The notes: generated by a model not told the origin, from the letters alone. Counted from the stretch's first letter, positions 44,735 through 56,936 are shown. The stretch: DNA of 64,000 nucleotides from Liopterus haemorrhoidalis (GCA_963971575.1 OZ020618.1:45522509-45586508); one strand, 5' to 3'. Program-made: numbers and translations.

Positions 44735-45900
44735 TTTTTTTAATAAGCTTTATTGGTCTTACCTACTCTGCCTACTCATTAACCATGACATTCATTATTA
44801 CATATTATTTACAGTTTTATTTTATTTATTACTATAAAATTTTATATATATCCAACCCCGTCGAACGATGATGGGTGCTTTGCAAATCTACAAATTCCTT
44901 CTTGAATGTGCCTTTTCATGACTGTAGAGTCCAATACGCGACACAAAAGTTTTTTCGCACACACAGCACAAATACTCTCCAGATGACACAGGCATACTAT
45001 TAAGTCTCTCTTTCCGTCGAGCACGAACAGTCTCAGCTAGTGTTATTATCTGCTGTTCAAACTGGTTCACAAGACACCGATGTGTTTCCACTTGGAGCGA
45101 TCAGTACATACCTTTTCCCAAGATGAATGTAGGAGGTGACATGTTTTGAGTGAACTCTTGACCATATCTTTATATCTTTTGTACGGGGCTCCAGGGTTTC
45201 TACTGCCATGTGATAGCTCTGAATACAGTACCAGCTTAGGCATACGGTTATCTGGCATTCTAATTACATGTCCTGTCCATTTCAGATGTTTCTGGATTAG
45301 GTTAGCTTGCTCGACATGCCTGTTTTTTTTAAATGTCAGTATCAGGCACGTAATCCTGCCATTTAATCTTCAGAATAGATCGTAAACATCTCTGATGAAA
45401 TCTTTCCAACAATCTGATGTGTCTACGATAGATACACCAAGATTCGCTACTATATAGGAGTACTGAGAGGACCACCGCCCTGTAAACCTTTATCTTGGTG
45501 TGATACTATAGACCTCTGACATTCCAGACCAATTTCCTCAATGTTCCAAACGCTAGCTAAAGATATCCTCTCAGTAATTTCATCATTGATCGTGCTTTTC
45601 GATGTTACTATGCTACCGAGATATTTGAAAGCATTCACCTCTTTAAGTACGGTGCCAGCGAGGTAGAACTTATGCATTTTTTGAGGTTGGTTAGACAGAA
45701 TAAACGTCTTATCGAGATTTACTGCAAGGCCGAAATCATTTGCAGCATCAGCAAATTTGATGATAGCTTCCTGCAAGTGGAGCAAGACATCAAAATCCTC
45801 GAAATAAAAAACTGGTGCATTGTGGTGCAAAACATAATGGCGATGTATTTTAAGAACATATCTTGAACGTTTTACGGAATCTTTTAGAACTATCAGCATT
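44735..45900 (-). pseudogene. LINE RT C-terminal half with C2H2 zinc finger
   Basis: Minus-strand blocks: YFEDFDVLLHLQEAIIKFADAANDFGLAVNLDKTFIL (a degraded YADD box followed by the GLxINxxKT block), FKYLGSIVTSKSTINDEITERISLAS, then in other frames MPDNRMPKLVLYSELSHGSRNPGAPYKRYKDMVKSSLK, WEKVCTDRSKW and, near 44903-44965, CCVCEKTFVSRIGLYSHEKAH. The last has the C-x2-C-x12-H-x3-H spacing of a zinc finger. MPDxRxPKxxLYxELxxGxRxxGxxxxRYKD plus a C-terminal finger is a common arthropod LINE architecture. At least two frameshifts; dead. Confidence 0.8.
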
Positions 45901-46734
45901 TAAAAATATATTTATCTTTCCAAAACATATTCCATTTATCTTTTTATGATTTTTCCAATATGAAAACCCCTCGAATAACACAATGGGATAAAATGTTGTC
46001 TGGCAACATGAAATGAAATTCAGTATTGTTATTCATTTGAAAAAAGCTCTATTGAATATATTATTGATAATCTTCAACCAACTGACATATCCTGTTTAAT
46101 ATCTAGTCTACTGAGCAACTTATGGACTGCATTATCTAATAAAAGAACTTGAATATATTTAGCGAAGTTATTTTAGTTCAAGGGAAACAGAAAGAAGACG
46201 CGATCATACAAAAGTTTTAAGGATATAATAAATTTAATTCTGTAAAATTATATGGGTAATATATGTAAATAAGTATTATATTTCAAGTAATACGAAGTTT
46301 ATTATTCAGTTTATTAAGGGTACTTAAGAATATTGGAAATTTTTAAGGAAGCCACACAGAATTGATGGAAGATTATTTTTGGTATTTATCGCTACAGTCA
46401 AAACAAAACGCAGTAATCTGTGCATTTTTCTGAAATATAAATTTTGAAATAAACACAAAGAATGTGCATTATGAGGCTGTCATATTTTGAGTTTCTACCG
46501 CTGCAGGTATTAGAGATGAGTTTTGACCGGATAACCTGCATCATACTGTTCTCTTCAAAACGGATAACGGGACAAGATCTTGACAGTTTGTCTCGAACAG
46601 TAAGTTGATAACTAAGGATGATACGATATTATTGATAGTAGGAAAGTATCGATACTTTTCTTTAGATACTAGTATTTTAGTACTCCATCTTATATAGGCT
46701 ATATCTGTTTTTTTTTCGGTCTCATATTTGGTTT
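45901..46734. other. No gene recognised
   Basis: AT-rich. TAGAGATGAGTTTTGACCGG at 46511-46530 resembles the start of the hAT-type element at 28961, but no second end was found. 'agtatcgatactt' (46647) is a small palindrome. Confidence 0.35.
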
Positions 46735-48000
46735 CTACACGTTTCAGATAATTATAAGACAGTATCCACAAAACATTTTTTTTTCTGCCTGTCTGTCTGA
46801 CATTCATGCAAAAACGGCTGGACATATTTTCATGTTATTTGGTATGATGCTTGAGTTAAACCAGGATTCAAATATAGGCTAATAATAATAATAATAATAA
46901 TAATATTTATTATGTGTTAAAAATATTACAATCGTCAATAACATTACGTTTACAAAATATGTAGGGGACATTACAAGATGCATATTATATTTTATATATA
47001 GGTTATGAATGTGCAGTATGTTTACAAATCTCATACACAGGTACATGATATTTAACTGGACAAACTGAGTGATCATAGAACCCTCCTTCAAGTCACTGAA
47101 ATCGTTTATCAGATATTATCTCTTGGTTATTTTTATGAAATTTAAAATGTTGAGACTTTTGATGGCTGGAGGAAGCACATTGTAAAATTGAATCGCGAAG
47201 AAATTGGTACTATACCTGGACATTCCAAGTCTTGCGAAGTCTGGACGTATCTCGTTTTTATTTCTAGTGTTGTGTCTATGGACTGAACTATGGACTAGGA
47301 ATTTGCTTTGGTTTTCATGAACGTAGAGGATGCAGTGGTGAATGTACAGGGAAGGTAACGTTAATAAACCCAACTCCACAAATGCTTCCTTGCAGTCGCA
47401 TCGGTATTGGATATTCCCCATAATCCTGACAGCTCTACGTTGTAGAGAAAATAGCCGTCCCACATGGCTGGAATGACCCCAGATTAGAATGGCATAAGTT
47501 AATTGGGTTTGAATAGAGGCAAAGTAGTAGGTTCTTTGAACTGCCTTAGACGCACACCATTTTAAATTATTTAGGCAGTAAATAGACGAACAAAGTTTCT
47601 TGGCTATTTTGTTATCATGCTGATCCCAAGTCAGCTTGCTGTCTATTTCTAGACCTATAAAGGATACCGAGACTGGATTGTTATTGTCCTGTAGATTTCT
47701 AGTAGAGAAGACCATAAGTTGGGTTTTGTTCATATTCAAGGTTAGCTTATTTGCCAGAAACCAGTTGTGGTAGTAGGGCATAGATAATTCTCTATTATCT
47801 ATAAGTGACATTAGGGATTTGTTGCTATTAAGGACCGTAGTGTCGTCTGCAAAGAGGATGGTGTTTAACTCAATGTTAACGAAGGGTAGATCATTGATGT
47901 ATAGTAGGAATAGAACAGGCTATAAGGCATCACAAAATTTTTAAACTGTTTATAACAAAACTTAAAATATCTTTCTTATTATTGACTTAACATATATGAC
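46735..48000 (+). repeat. Dispersed repeat F, copy 2, split by a LINE
   Basis: 46735-46880 and 47922-48000 together match 20930-21140. The junction AGGCT|A is where the LINE entered. Confidence 0.65.
46881..47921 (-). pseudogene. 5'-truncated LINE with RT active site (Jockey/CR1-like)
   Basis: A continuous frame from 47915 to 47116 reads VLFLLYINDLPFVNIELNTILFADDTTVLN, in which FADD (47842-47853) is the RT catalytic box. It continues WFLANKLTLNMNKTQLMVFSTRN, VSVSFIGLEIDSKLTWDQH, LTYAILIWGHSS, LFSLQRRAVRIM and YDTRN-like RHNTRNKNEI, ending near FYNVLPPAIKSL. No stop occurs across about 265 codons, so this is younger than most LINEs here. The 5' half (endonuclease, RT palm start) is missing. 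The 3' end is AATAAA-like with a (TTA)n tail at 46881-46906. AGGCT repeats at 46876-46880 and 47917-47921. Confidence 0.85.
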
Positions 48001-48030
48001 AAAAATAGTTTAGAATTAGGAATAGTTTAA

Positions 48031-48714
48031 CGCGTTTTGTAATTAAGAATACATATTTTTTTTAATGGTATAATTTACATTATTTGTGAATTAAAAAAAA
48101 AAAAATACTCAGGAACGGTTTGAGACATCCAGTTAGAATTTTTGCATTCTCTGTAATTTACTTAGTCCAGAAAAAAATTGAAGCTTTAATCGTTGAACGT
48201 TTTTTTTTTTTTTTTTTGAGATTACGAAAAATGTTTGAATGGCATAATTTACATTATTTGTGAAAATTCGAAATTAAAAAAAGCACGAACCAAAAACAGT
48301 TAGAGATAGCGACTTCCGATTAAAATTTTTGGATTCTTCGTAGTCTACTTAGAAAAAATTTGTGGCTTTAACCTTTCAACGCGTTTTGAGATTACGAAAA
48401 ATTTTTTTAATAACATAATATTCATTATTTATGAAAATTGTAAATTAAAAACAAAAATAACTCTTTGTTGCAGGGAACCCCAGTTAGAATTTTTGGATTC
48501 TCCATAATTTACTTAGTCCAGAAAAAAATTAAAGCTTTAATCGTTGAACGGTTTTTTTTTTTTAGATTACGACAAATTTTTTAATGGCACAATTTACATT
48601 ATTTTTGAAAATTGTGAATTAAAACAAAATACAATCAAAAAACGGTTATAGGAAACAATCTGAGGTTAGTATTTTTGGATTCCTCGTAGTTTAATTAGTC
48701 TAGAAAACATATGA
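48031..48714. repeat. Tandem array, about 170-bp units, four copies
   Basis: Units start near 48031, 48198, 48380 and 48549 (spacing 167, 182 and 169). Each runs 'cgttttgagattacgaaaaa', 'aatttacattatttgtgaaaatt', 'agttagaatttttggattctc', 'tttacttagtccagaaaa' and 'gctttaatcgttgaacg'. Units are diverged by substitutions and A/T-run length. Satellite-like, immediately next to repeat F copy 2. Confidence 0.85.
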
Positions 48715-48863
48715 GACCTTATTATTATTATTTTTTTTTTCACAATCCTTACCCCAAAATTGACTTAAAATTATATTTTGGCTAAAATCAAAGCTGGAGG
48801 AACATATTTTTCCTTTTTTTTTAAATTTTGATGGATAATTGCTATACTTACACATTTTGAGCC

Positions 48864-49311
48864 TAATGGCGCATACAGACGCTATGCCAGCGTTCGCCAA
48901 CGCTAGTTCAGACGCTGGCCATAATATGTAGCACTGGCGGACACTAGTACTTGCCAATTTGAATATGGGCCAAAGTTTGTAAAATGGCGTCTGACAGTGA
49001 AAGTGAGGTTATGGTTGCAGCTTCGTTCTTGTTTTTATATTTAAATTAGATTAAAATTATAAAAAAAAATATTTTTTACTTTAAGTAGACTTCATAATTA
49101 CGCAAAAATGGTTATAACGTTGCTTTTGAGCACAACACTCTCGACTGATGTGATGACAAGTGTGTGCGCGTCTTGTGTACAGTGCTAACATGCATGCACA
49201 AGTCTGCACCGATGTTGTGACTTGTGACTTGTTGCCCATGCACACGATCCGCGGAGCTAGACAACTGTAAACATTGGCCGTGATTTGCCACGCCGTCTGT
49301 AGGTGCCTTTA
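48864..49311. mobile_element. Putative TIR element with diverged ends
   Basis: Left CTAATGGCGCATACAGACGC and reversed right CTAAAGGCACCTACAGACGG match at about 15 of 19 positions. 448 bp, GC-richer than its flanks, no transposase. No clear target duplication. The LINE fragment at 49312 abuts its right end. Confidence 0.4.
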
Positions 49312-49797
49312 GATCACACAGCTGCCAAAAGAATTTTTGCCCTACACCGTAAGGTTGTAAGAATTATTGCTTCTGCTACTTTTCAAGCCGACTGTCGTGA
49401 TTTTTTTGTAAAACTCAATATAATGTCCCTACATTCACTTTTCATCTTTTACTGCGTACTCCATATTCACCAAAAATTTCTCAATCTGCAGTAAAACCCA
49501 CTATCATAATACTCGGTTAAAAAACAATATTCGTGGTAACTTCTTACGCTTTAACAAATCGAGGAACTCCATCAATTATATTTGAATTAAATCTTTTAAC
49601 CTTATACCTGTGGAAATTAGAGAACTACCACCCAAAAATTTACACGAAAAAATCAAAGATATTCTGACTGTAAATCCCATGTATAGCTTCGATGAGTTCG
49701 ATAACTTTAGTTTTAAATAACTTATATTTTTATGTAAGTGACTGACTAGTAACGTTACCATGTAATAGTATTTAGTCAATAAACATTATTATTATTA
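49312..49797 (+). pseudogene. 5'-truncated LINE, same family as 5083-5815
   Basis: AAKRIFALHRKVVRIIASATFQADCRDFFVKLNIMSLHSLFIFYCVLHIH matches the block at 5540-5360, then after frameshifts HNTRLKNNIRGNFLRF and YLWKLENYHPK. The element ends 'gtcaataaacattattatta', a polyadenylation-like signal with a (TTA)n tail. Only the last ~480 bp of the LINE are present. Confidence 0.75.
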
Positions 49798-50575
49798 TAT
49801 GTGGTCACTTTTGAAATACGATCTAAAATTTACACATTGCGGTAAAAAAAGTTAAAAAAAATCCAGAAAAAGTCTTAGAGCCGATGATATGTTAGCCTGC
49901 CCCTTTTTTAAACTATATTTTTAAACTTTTTAAATTATGTTTGCAACACTTTTAGTCCAACCACACGCACATTACTTTCTCTATTCCGTGCCTCTTCTGT
50001 TAAAATTTACTATAGTACCTCGAAGCGGCATTGCTTACTAGATTTATATTTACGTTCTATAACAATACAAGTTGGATATTTAATAAGATTTTAATTCCTT
50101 GTCAGTTTACTTTTGTTGAAATGTTGAGTGTGTATTGACTAGGGTTGGTTAATGTAGAACAAAACAATAGAGAGGAAATAGTACAATTTCCTAGTTTACA
50201 GTGTACATTATATTGTCAAAACAAATTATGAGGTATCATTTGTTTCCTTTTAATTGAATTCGGAATGAGTCTATTTTCGTGACTTACTGCGTTCCACTGG
50301 CATGTGATCGAAACATCAATTTCTTACATTACTAATTCTTCCACTTTTTAAATCGATTTCAAAATAAAAGGATTCGATTTTTAGAAGCGTATTAAACAGG
50401 AATTAAATAGAATAGAAATTAATAAAGTTGGGTATGTAAGGGTGGTGTAACACGGGGGTGAAAAGAGGCACCTTTGATTAAGCAATTAGCTTACTGTGTA
50501 CTCTGTGAATTCAGAACTTGCTTGGTCTGTAGAGGTTGAGCACGACTGTGCACTCAATGTTTTAGCGGTAGATTT
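49798..50575. other. No gene recognised
   Basis: AT-rich DNA without coding signature. Confidence 0.4.
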
Positions 50576-51275
50576 TTGAAGCGACAAATTTCTAGGACAT
50601 TTCTGACAAAAGGACATAGTGGTACTCTAATAAATGAAACAGCGGATAAATTAGCGAAAGAAGCCACCAGCAAGGGTACTCCACTGGATATATCTCTCCC
50701 CCCAAACGATATAAAAACAATTCTCAAAAAAAGAACAGAAAACATATGGCAAAAAGAATACACTGCAATGAGTTTGACTGTAGGAAAAAGATATGCCGAG
50801 ATTCAGCCGGTGATAAGAAAACCTTGGTTTTTTATTACAACTGGAAAAGAGGTGAGATAGTTAAAATCGTACGACTAAGAAATAAACATGGGTGTTACCC
50901 AGCACACCTATACAAGATGGGCATAATTCAGTCGCCAGTATGGGACTCTGACTATGAGTCTGATGCAACTATGGAACACATCATATTTGACTGCCTACAC
51001 TTCACGGACGAAAGACGCGGCTACATACAGGAATTATCAATAAACAGAATTAACGTTCCTACAACAATGAATTATGCAGAAACGAAAAAATTTACAAATA
51101 CGTAATAAAATTTCTCAACAACATAAAGCTAGACATTTAAAACTGTTCTTAGAATTAACTGTACATCTCTACTGTCTTCCCTTCCGATGGTCTGATTCCA
51201 GTTTGTATAAATCCCGCAGAGACGGACCCCTCTGCACTATACTTTCCTTCTTGTGTACTTGTGTTATCCTGAGTT
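50576..51275 (+). pseudogene. LINE RNase H and C-terminal zinc-knuckle region
   Basis: TKGHSGTLINETADKLAKEATSKGTP is the RNase H C-terminal motif (GHxGxxGNExADxLAKEA), truncated upstream. After a shift near 50850, IVKIVRLRNKHGCYPAHLYKMGIIQSPVWDS and DATMEHIIFDCLHFTDER match the (I)xRLRxGHxxxPxHLYxxGIxxSPxC...xDHIFxxCP block of R1/Jockey/I-type LINEs. The two frames (50576-50860, 50746-51105) overlap. The final ~170 bp look like 3' UTR. Confidence 0.75.
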
Positions 51276-51432
51276 AGGAAAAATCGAACAAATACCATGT
51301 CTGGCTCATTGTTAACAAAGGCCGTTAATAGAATTTAAAAAAATTAATAAAAAAATTTCTAGGAATATAGGGTAATTAATACATTATAAGTTAAACGTTC
51401 TTGTATAACAATATTTATTATTATTTTCTTAA
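51276..51432. other. No gene recognised
   Basis: Short AT-rich spacer. Confidence 0.35.
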
Positions 51433-51690
51433 GTGCCTTTTTCAATTCAACAACACGATAATTTCTTATCCACGATAACGCCTGGCCATATTCAGCGCAA
51501 AAAAATCCGCAATCTATTAACCAGTTTCAAATGGAAAGTGTTTGACCACCCGTCTTACTTTTCAGGCTTTGCACCGTCCGACTACCACCTCTTCCCGAAC
51601 TTAAAACTACATTTAGGATGCACGCTTTTCATAACGGACTATGATGGGAAAGAAACCACTCCGCTTTTTTGTAATTAATTAATATTTTAT
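51433..51690 (+). pseudogene. Mariner transposase catalytic fragment (another lineage)
   Basis: In one frame HDNAWPYSAQK (second catalytic Asp), then after a shift IRNLLTSFKWKVFDHPSYFSGFAPSDYHLFPNLKLHLG with the third Asp in APSDYHLF. Roughly 34-35 residues separate them. N-terminal domains and TIRs are absent. Confidence 0.75.
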
Positions 51691-52240
51691 TATCAATATG
51701 TTTGAAACCGTGATATAAAACTGTGTATTAACATTTTTTCGACTATTTGTTCTATTTACCTATAAATCTAGAAATAAAATCCTTTAACAAGAAATTCAAA
51801 GACGTAGCCTAATATATTTTTCATAGCATTATTATCGAAATGAACTTTATCACTTCTTATAATCGTATTCTATATTTGGAAGTCAAAGTTACATACAATC
51901 AATACATCTATTTGTCCCTTCTATATAATTTACGTCAATATATAAGCAACTGTCATTTTCAACGTAATAACTGTCACTTAATTTGACAGATATTCATATT
52001 AAAAATTTACATTTGCGACAGGTCACTGTGCTGTGTTACAAAACGAACTTGACCAACATCGATTTGTCTAGATCAATACACTGATCTAATTGATTGACTT
52101 GAAATCGAGAATAGAATTAATGAGATTACACATTAAAAGGCTAAAATGGTAAAAACCACCAGAAAGAAAGACATCCTTCGAGGGACTGTTTTCCAATTTT
52201 TAACATTAAGTTCTTTTTTGCTTTCCCAAGCTGCAACGTA
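51691..52240. other. No gene recognised
   Basis: AT-rich DNA up to the TA (52239-52240) preceding the family E terminus. Confidence 0.4.
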
Positions 52241-53933
52241 CGAGGTGTGTAAATTACGAAATCGGACTGATTTATGAATTACAATTCAATATTGTCTTCC
52301 TCAAAATAACTTCCTTGAGAAGCCACACAGCGCTGGAGATGGTTCTTCCAATCCTCATAGCAGTGCTGGAACTTGGATACTGGAATAGCTTTCATCTGAT
52401 CGGTTGAGGTCGGTTAGAGGTGTTCACAAGGACCCAAGTCAGTCGAAAAAGGAGGCTGCGGACTCACTGGAACGTTTTTACTGCCCAAAAATTCATTGGT
52501 CATTCATTCATTCATCCTCAATTCATTGGTCAAAATCTGATGAACGGTAGTGTGAGTCAAATTCAACTCTTCCTCGATCTTTCTGACTGTCAACCAACGG
52601 TCTGAACGCACAAGATCCCGGATTCTGTTGAGATTTTCATCGGTTCTTGAAGATGAAGGCTTTCTGCTGCGTGATTCATCTTCTGATTTTTTTAAATTTT
52701 TTAATTCGAATAGAATTATAATGCAATATTGTCTCCCTCAAAATAACTTCTTTGGAAAGCCACCCAGCGCTGGATACAATTCTTCCAATCCTCATAGCAG
52801 TGCTGGAACTCGGATACTGGAATAGCTATCAGCTAATCGGTTTTCGGACTTTTGAATGTTTTCGAGTGTCCCAAAATAACGTACCTTGAGGTGATTTTTC
52901 AATCTTGGGAAGAGGAAAAAATCACAAGGACTCAAGTTAAGTAAATAAAGTGGCTGAAGAGCCACTGGAATGTTTTTACTGGCCAAAAACTCGTTTATTG
53001 AAATTGCTGTGACAAGGCGCATTGTCAAATGAACGGTAGTGTGAGTCAAATTCAACTCTTCCCTGATCATTCTTACTGTCAACCGACGATCTGAACGCAC
53101 AAGATGCTGGTTCTTGAAGATGAAGGCCTTCCGCTGCGTGATTCATCTTCAATCAACTCTTCTTCTAAAAATGCCTTAAACCACCAAAAAATCTGGATTC
53201 TTGACAAAACATTGTCTCCGTAGGTCTGCTGAAGTCAGAACTCGTCAGGTGAATAAGGAGGCTGAGGAGCCACAGAAATGTTTTTACTGACCAAAAATTC
53301 ATTGGTCATTCATTCATTCACCCCCAATTCATTAGTCAAAGTCTGATGAACGTTAGTGTGAGTCAAACTCAACTCTTCCCCGATCATTCTGACGATCAAC
53401 CGACGATCTGAACACACAAGATCCCAGATTCTGTGACATTTTCATCGGTTATTGAAGATGCCTTCCGCTGCGTGAGTCATAATCTGATTTTTATTTATTT
53501 TTATTTTTTATTCGAATAGAATTACAATGCAATTATCTCCCTCAAAATAACTTCCTTGAGAAGTCACACAACGCTGGAGACGGCTCTTTCAATCCTCATA
53601 GCAGTGCTGGAACTCGGACACTGGATTAACTTTCAGCTGGTCGGCTACAGACGTTTGAATGTTTTCGAGTGTCCAAAAATAACGTCCCTTGAGTTGATTT
53701 TTCAATCTTGGAAAGAGACTAAAGTCACAAGGACCCAAGTCAGACGAATAAGGGGGCTGAGGAGCCACAGGAATGTTTTTACTGGACAAAAACTCGTTTA
53801 TTGAAATTGCTGTGAAACAAGGCGCATTGTCGATTTTTTTCATCGCCAATTCATTGGTCTAAATCTGATGACCAGTATTTTGAGTCAAATTCAACTCTTT
53901 CCCGATCATTCTGACTGTCAACCGACAATCTGC
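52241..53933 (-). pseudogene. Tandem, internally deleted family E transposase units
   Basis: The C-terminal end of the transposase recurs at 52281, 52707 and 53512 (each near 'agcagtgctggaactcgg'), each followed by blocks in the same order. Minus-strand text includes EFLASKNIPVALQPLYLLNLSPCDFFLFPRLKNHL (third catalytic Asp), LKVNPVSEFQHCYED, and VRSDRRLTVRMIREELNLTHTTV (second HTH). The first and second Asp blocks are missing in every unit. Junctions contain (CATT)n at 52500-52515 and 53307-53320. The repeats look like tandem duplication of an already deleted element. Confidence 0.75.
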
Positions 53934-54606
53934 TAAACTAGTGCTGTCATTTGGCAACTGAGGCTTCTCTCATAAAGTTTGACATTTTTACGGTGTTCAG
54001 AATGTTTTGACGCACGAGTCCTATTTGTGTTGTTTACAGTAACTTGAAAAAATCTCGGCTAAAAATGGAATTAAATCGTGAACATTTTCGAGCAATTGTT
54101 TTTTACAATTTTCAACGTGGATTAACCCAACAACAGTGCATCGATGAACTTAATTCGACTTTTGGCGATGAAGCACCATCAAGAACTACTGTTTATCGAT
54201 GGTTTTCCGATTTAAATCGTGGCCGTAGTTCGCTTAAGGACGAATTTCATGAAGATCGTCCAAAATCGGTATTCTGGAAAACATTGATTCTGTGCGTGAA
54301 CTGATACTGCACGATCGTCATGTGACTTATCGTGAGATTAAGGTATCCTTGGGTACTAGTGGGACCAGCATACATTCACTATTGCATGAACTTTTGGCCG
54401 TCAAAATGATTTGGTCCCGTTGGATCCCACATAATTTGACAATCGCAGTGGAAAAAGCCTCAATCGGTGTGGAAAAAGTGCTTCGAAAATTGGTTCAAAC
54501 GCATGCAAAAATGTATTGATCTTCAGCGAGAATATTTTGAAAAACAATAAAGCCACCTTTGTTGATAAATAATTGTTTTTGATCTTAAATCCCGAAATAT
54601 AATAGG
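53934..54606 (+). pseudogene. Mariner family B, copy 2, with the same internal deletion
   Basis: The left ~50 bp are missing; it enters at 'ctaaactagtgctg'. ATG 54065 begins MELNREHFRAIVFYNFQRGLTQQQCIDELN and YRWFSDLNRGRSSLKDEF (HTH1), RPKS linker, then a frameshift at about 54270. The next frame gives RELILHDRHVTYREIKVSLG (HTH2), RWIPHNLT and directly AVEKASIGVEKVLRKLVQTHAKMY, the same deletion junction as at 10550. The right terminus (reversed GGCTGCCTATTATATTTCGG) is degraded. Confidence 0.85.
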
Positions 54607-55500
54607 CAGCCTTTGTTGCCAGATATCAGTTTAATGTGACTTTTTAATTTCGTAGTCTTCACGTCAAAAAATTAATTAAGATATGAAATAAACAGCTATA
54701 ACTATTATAACTATTTCCTTCCAACTAAAAATTAGAATCAGATATAATATCACGAAACAATTAAATTAAGACCACTATAAATAACATTGTGGAACATTTA
54801 TTTTAACGTATGCGGCAGTTTGGTAGACTTATACTTTATAGTACAGCACTTGCACCTCGTTGTTATATATACAGCTTAGTCTACAGGTCTTATTTAAATT
54901 TTATGCGACATATTTCCATATACATACGTCATAGTAAACTGGTTTTCCTTCCTGATTGAAAAGTCGATATTCGTTTTAACTGGAAAATGTGTATATTTGC
55001 ACTTGCTAGAGCATTATAGTTTTAAAACACTCAAGACTTAATGCAAAATCACACTTCTGCCCAACAGTTATATTATTTCACTTATCGTAATTTTATTCAT
55101 TTATTTTATGATTGATAACTTATATCTACAACTTACTAATTGAAACATTTTAGATATTGTTAATATATTATTGTAACCTTGAACTGTTGACTTGGATGAT
55201 GGAAGTGAATGGAGAGTACCGTCTGACTATGGTTAACTGTACTTTCTTCGATGCTATTTCTTTATAACGCAGTTTTATCAAATACCGACCTCTTCAGTTA
55301 TATTTATCATCATCTTCTTCATCGTTATCATAATGGTTCGACAACCCTGGATTGGTCTTAACTTTTTCAAGGATTTCCTTCTATCTTACTCGGTTCTAAG
55401 TTGAGGAGTAAATAAAATCAGCTTCTAATTTATTTAGGTTCAAGTTCAATATGTTAATTTTGATTCGGTTTCGGGTTTAGTTTCAAAATCATATATTTTT
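54607..55500. other. No gene; SINE G tail fragment
   Basis: AT-rich. 'atcatcatcttcttcatcgttatcata' then 'tggttcgacaaccctgg' (55306-55348) matches the inverted tail of SINE-like element G (35022-35065). Confidence 0.4.
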
Positions 55501-55663
55501 ACTGACTACCAACATATATAAAAGAGGTATTGTAATCATACCGAATTTGAAATTTCGAGATTTCGATGGGTCTCCACGAATTGAGGTCCCTACGTAACGT
55601 TTTGAATATTTTTAGCATGATGTCTTTCGGTCTGTCTATCTGTCTGTCGCTCTGTCGGTCTGC

Positions 55664-55717
<54 letters not shown>

Positions 55718-56020
55718 GTCTGTCTGTCTGTCTGTCTGTCTTTCTGTCTGTCTGTCTGTTTGTCTGTCGGTCCGTGTACACGTGCAGAGCAAATTCGGCT
55801 AACAGGATTTTTATGAAACTTCATATTTAAGCTTTTGATATGAATGGCACGAGTTGATCCACTTTTGGTAAAAATCGGTTAACTAAAAATGTGAGTTTAC
55901 TCGTGTCGGTTTTAAGATTTTTGTTAATACTTTACAACAGAATTATTTCGAAAAAAATTATTTAACAAAAGTTGCTATAGTACTTTGTGATGGCGGTCGG
56001 TCCTGTGGTGGCCACAGCTA
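55501..56020 (+). repeat. Repeat A, copy 7, with expanded TCTG array
   Basis: Starts ACTGACTACCAACATATATA, ends GTGGTGGCCACAGCTA. (TCTG)n fills 55626-55772, the longest in the window. About 130 bp near the right end are deleted ('ttgctata|gtactttgtgatggcgg'). The long frames across the TCTG array on both strands are artefacts. Confidence 0.85.
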
Positions 56021-56164
56021 ATTTTTTAGGTTCAATAATATATTCATTTTCAAGTCCGGGTTCGGGTACATTAATATACTTTACTCAGAATTTTTTTAGA
56101 TGTTAATTTCACTCTGACATAAATGTTAATGTTTTATAATTTTTCTGGTAATTTTTCTTTGGTT

Positions 56165-56936
56165 TTGTGGTTTGGTGGATACTGGAATAGCTTTCAGCTG
56201 GTCGGTTACGGAAGTTTGAATGTTTTTGAGTGTCACAAAATGACGTCCCTTGAGGTGATTTTTCAATCCTGGGAAGAGGAAAAAGTCACACGGACTCTAG
56301 TCAGGCGAATAAGAAGGCTGATGAGCTACAGAAATATTTTTACTGGCCAAAAACTCGTTTATTGAAACTGATTTTTTTGGAACCATTTTTGCGCAGATTT
56401 TACTCATCCCAAATTGACTGGTCAAAATCTGATGAACGGTAGTGTGAGTCAACTCTTACCCGATCATTTTGACTGTCAACCGACGATCTGAACGCACAAG
56501 ATCCCGGATTCAGTCAACATTTTCATCGGTTCTTGGCGATGAAGGCCTTCGCTGCGTGATTCATCTTCAATCAACTCTCTTCCTTCTCTTCCTTCTGAAA
56601 ATGCCTTAAACCACCAAAAAACCTGGGTCCTTGACAAAACACTCTCCGTAGTCCTGCTGAAGTTTTGCAAATGTTTTCGTTGCACTGTGCCCAAGTCTGA
56701 AGCGAAACCTGATAGCACACCGTTGCTCGAAATGAATGTCACTCATTTTTAGAACGCATTAGAAAAAACTGTTTCATGAAAAAAATCGCTACGGACCAAA
56801 AAATTACTCTAGCGAGTTCAAATTCGTACTGAATGCGTATCACATGTTCCCGTGCCGGTCCTCCAAGTCCCATGTCCCAAATTTTGCCAGATCAAACGCT
56901 ATGTTGCCAGTCCGGTTACTTAATTTACACACCTCG
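56165..56936 (-). pseudogene. Family E mariner transposase, N-terminal unit with TIR
   Basis: Reading left from the TIR, the minus strand gives MTFISSNGVLSGFASDLGTVQRKHLQNF, SRTQVFWWFKAFSEGRE (HTH1), RTDENV-like text and RSDRRLTVKMI (HTH2). It then jumps to SINEFLASKNI and PRIEKSPQGTSFCDTQKHSN-like C-terminal blocks. Central catalytic sequence is missing. This is the only unit retaining the N-terminus. Confidence 0.7.

Larger units (their letters stand above)
52241..56936 (-). mobile_element. Rearranged, partly tandem mariner (family E) with matching outer termini
   Basis: The left CGAGGTGTGTAAATTACGAA and the reversed right CGAGGTGTGTAAATTAAGTA are mariner-style TIRs next to TA (52239-52240, 56937-56938). 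The span is 4.7 kb, not 1.3 kb. It contains repeated partial family E units (52241-53933, 56165-56936), a family B mariner (53934-54606), ~0.9 kb of unassigned DNA and repeat A copy 7. Confidence 0.7.

Noticed and set aside
55566..55824. Frames of repeated LSVC/DRQT residues
   Set aside because: Products of the (TCTG)n microsatellite in repeat A copy 7, not protein-coding.
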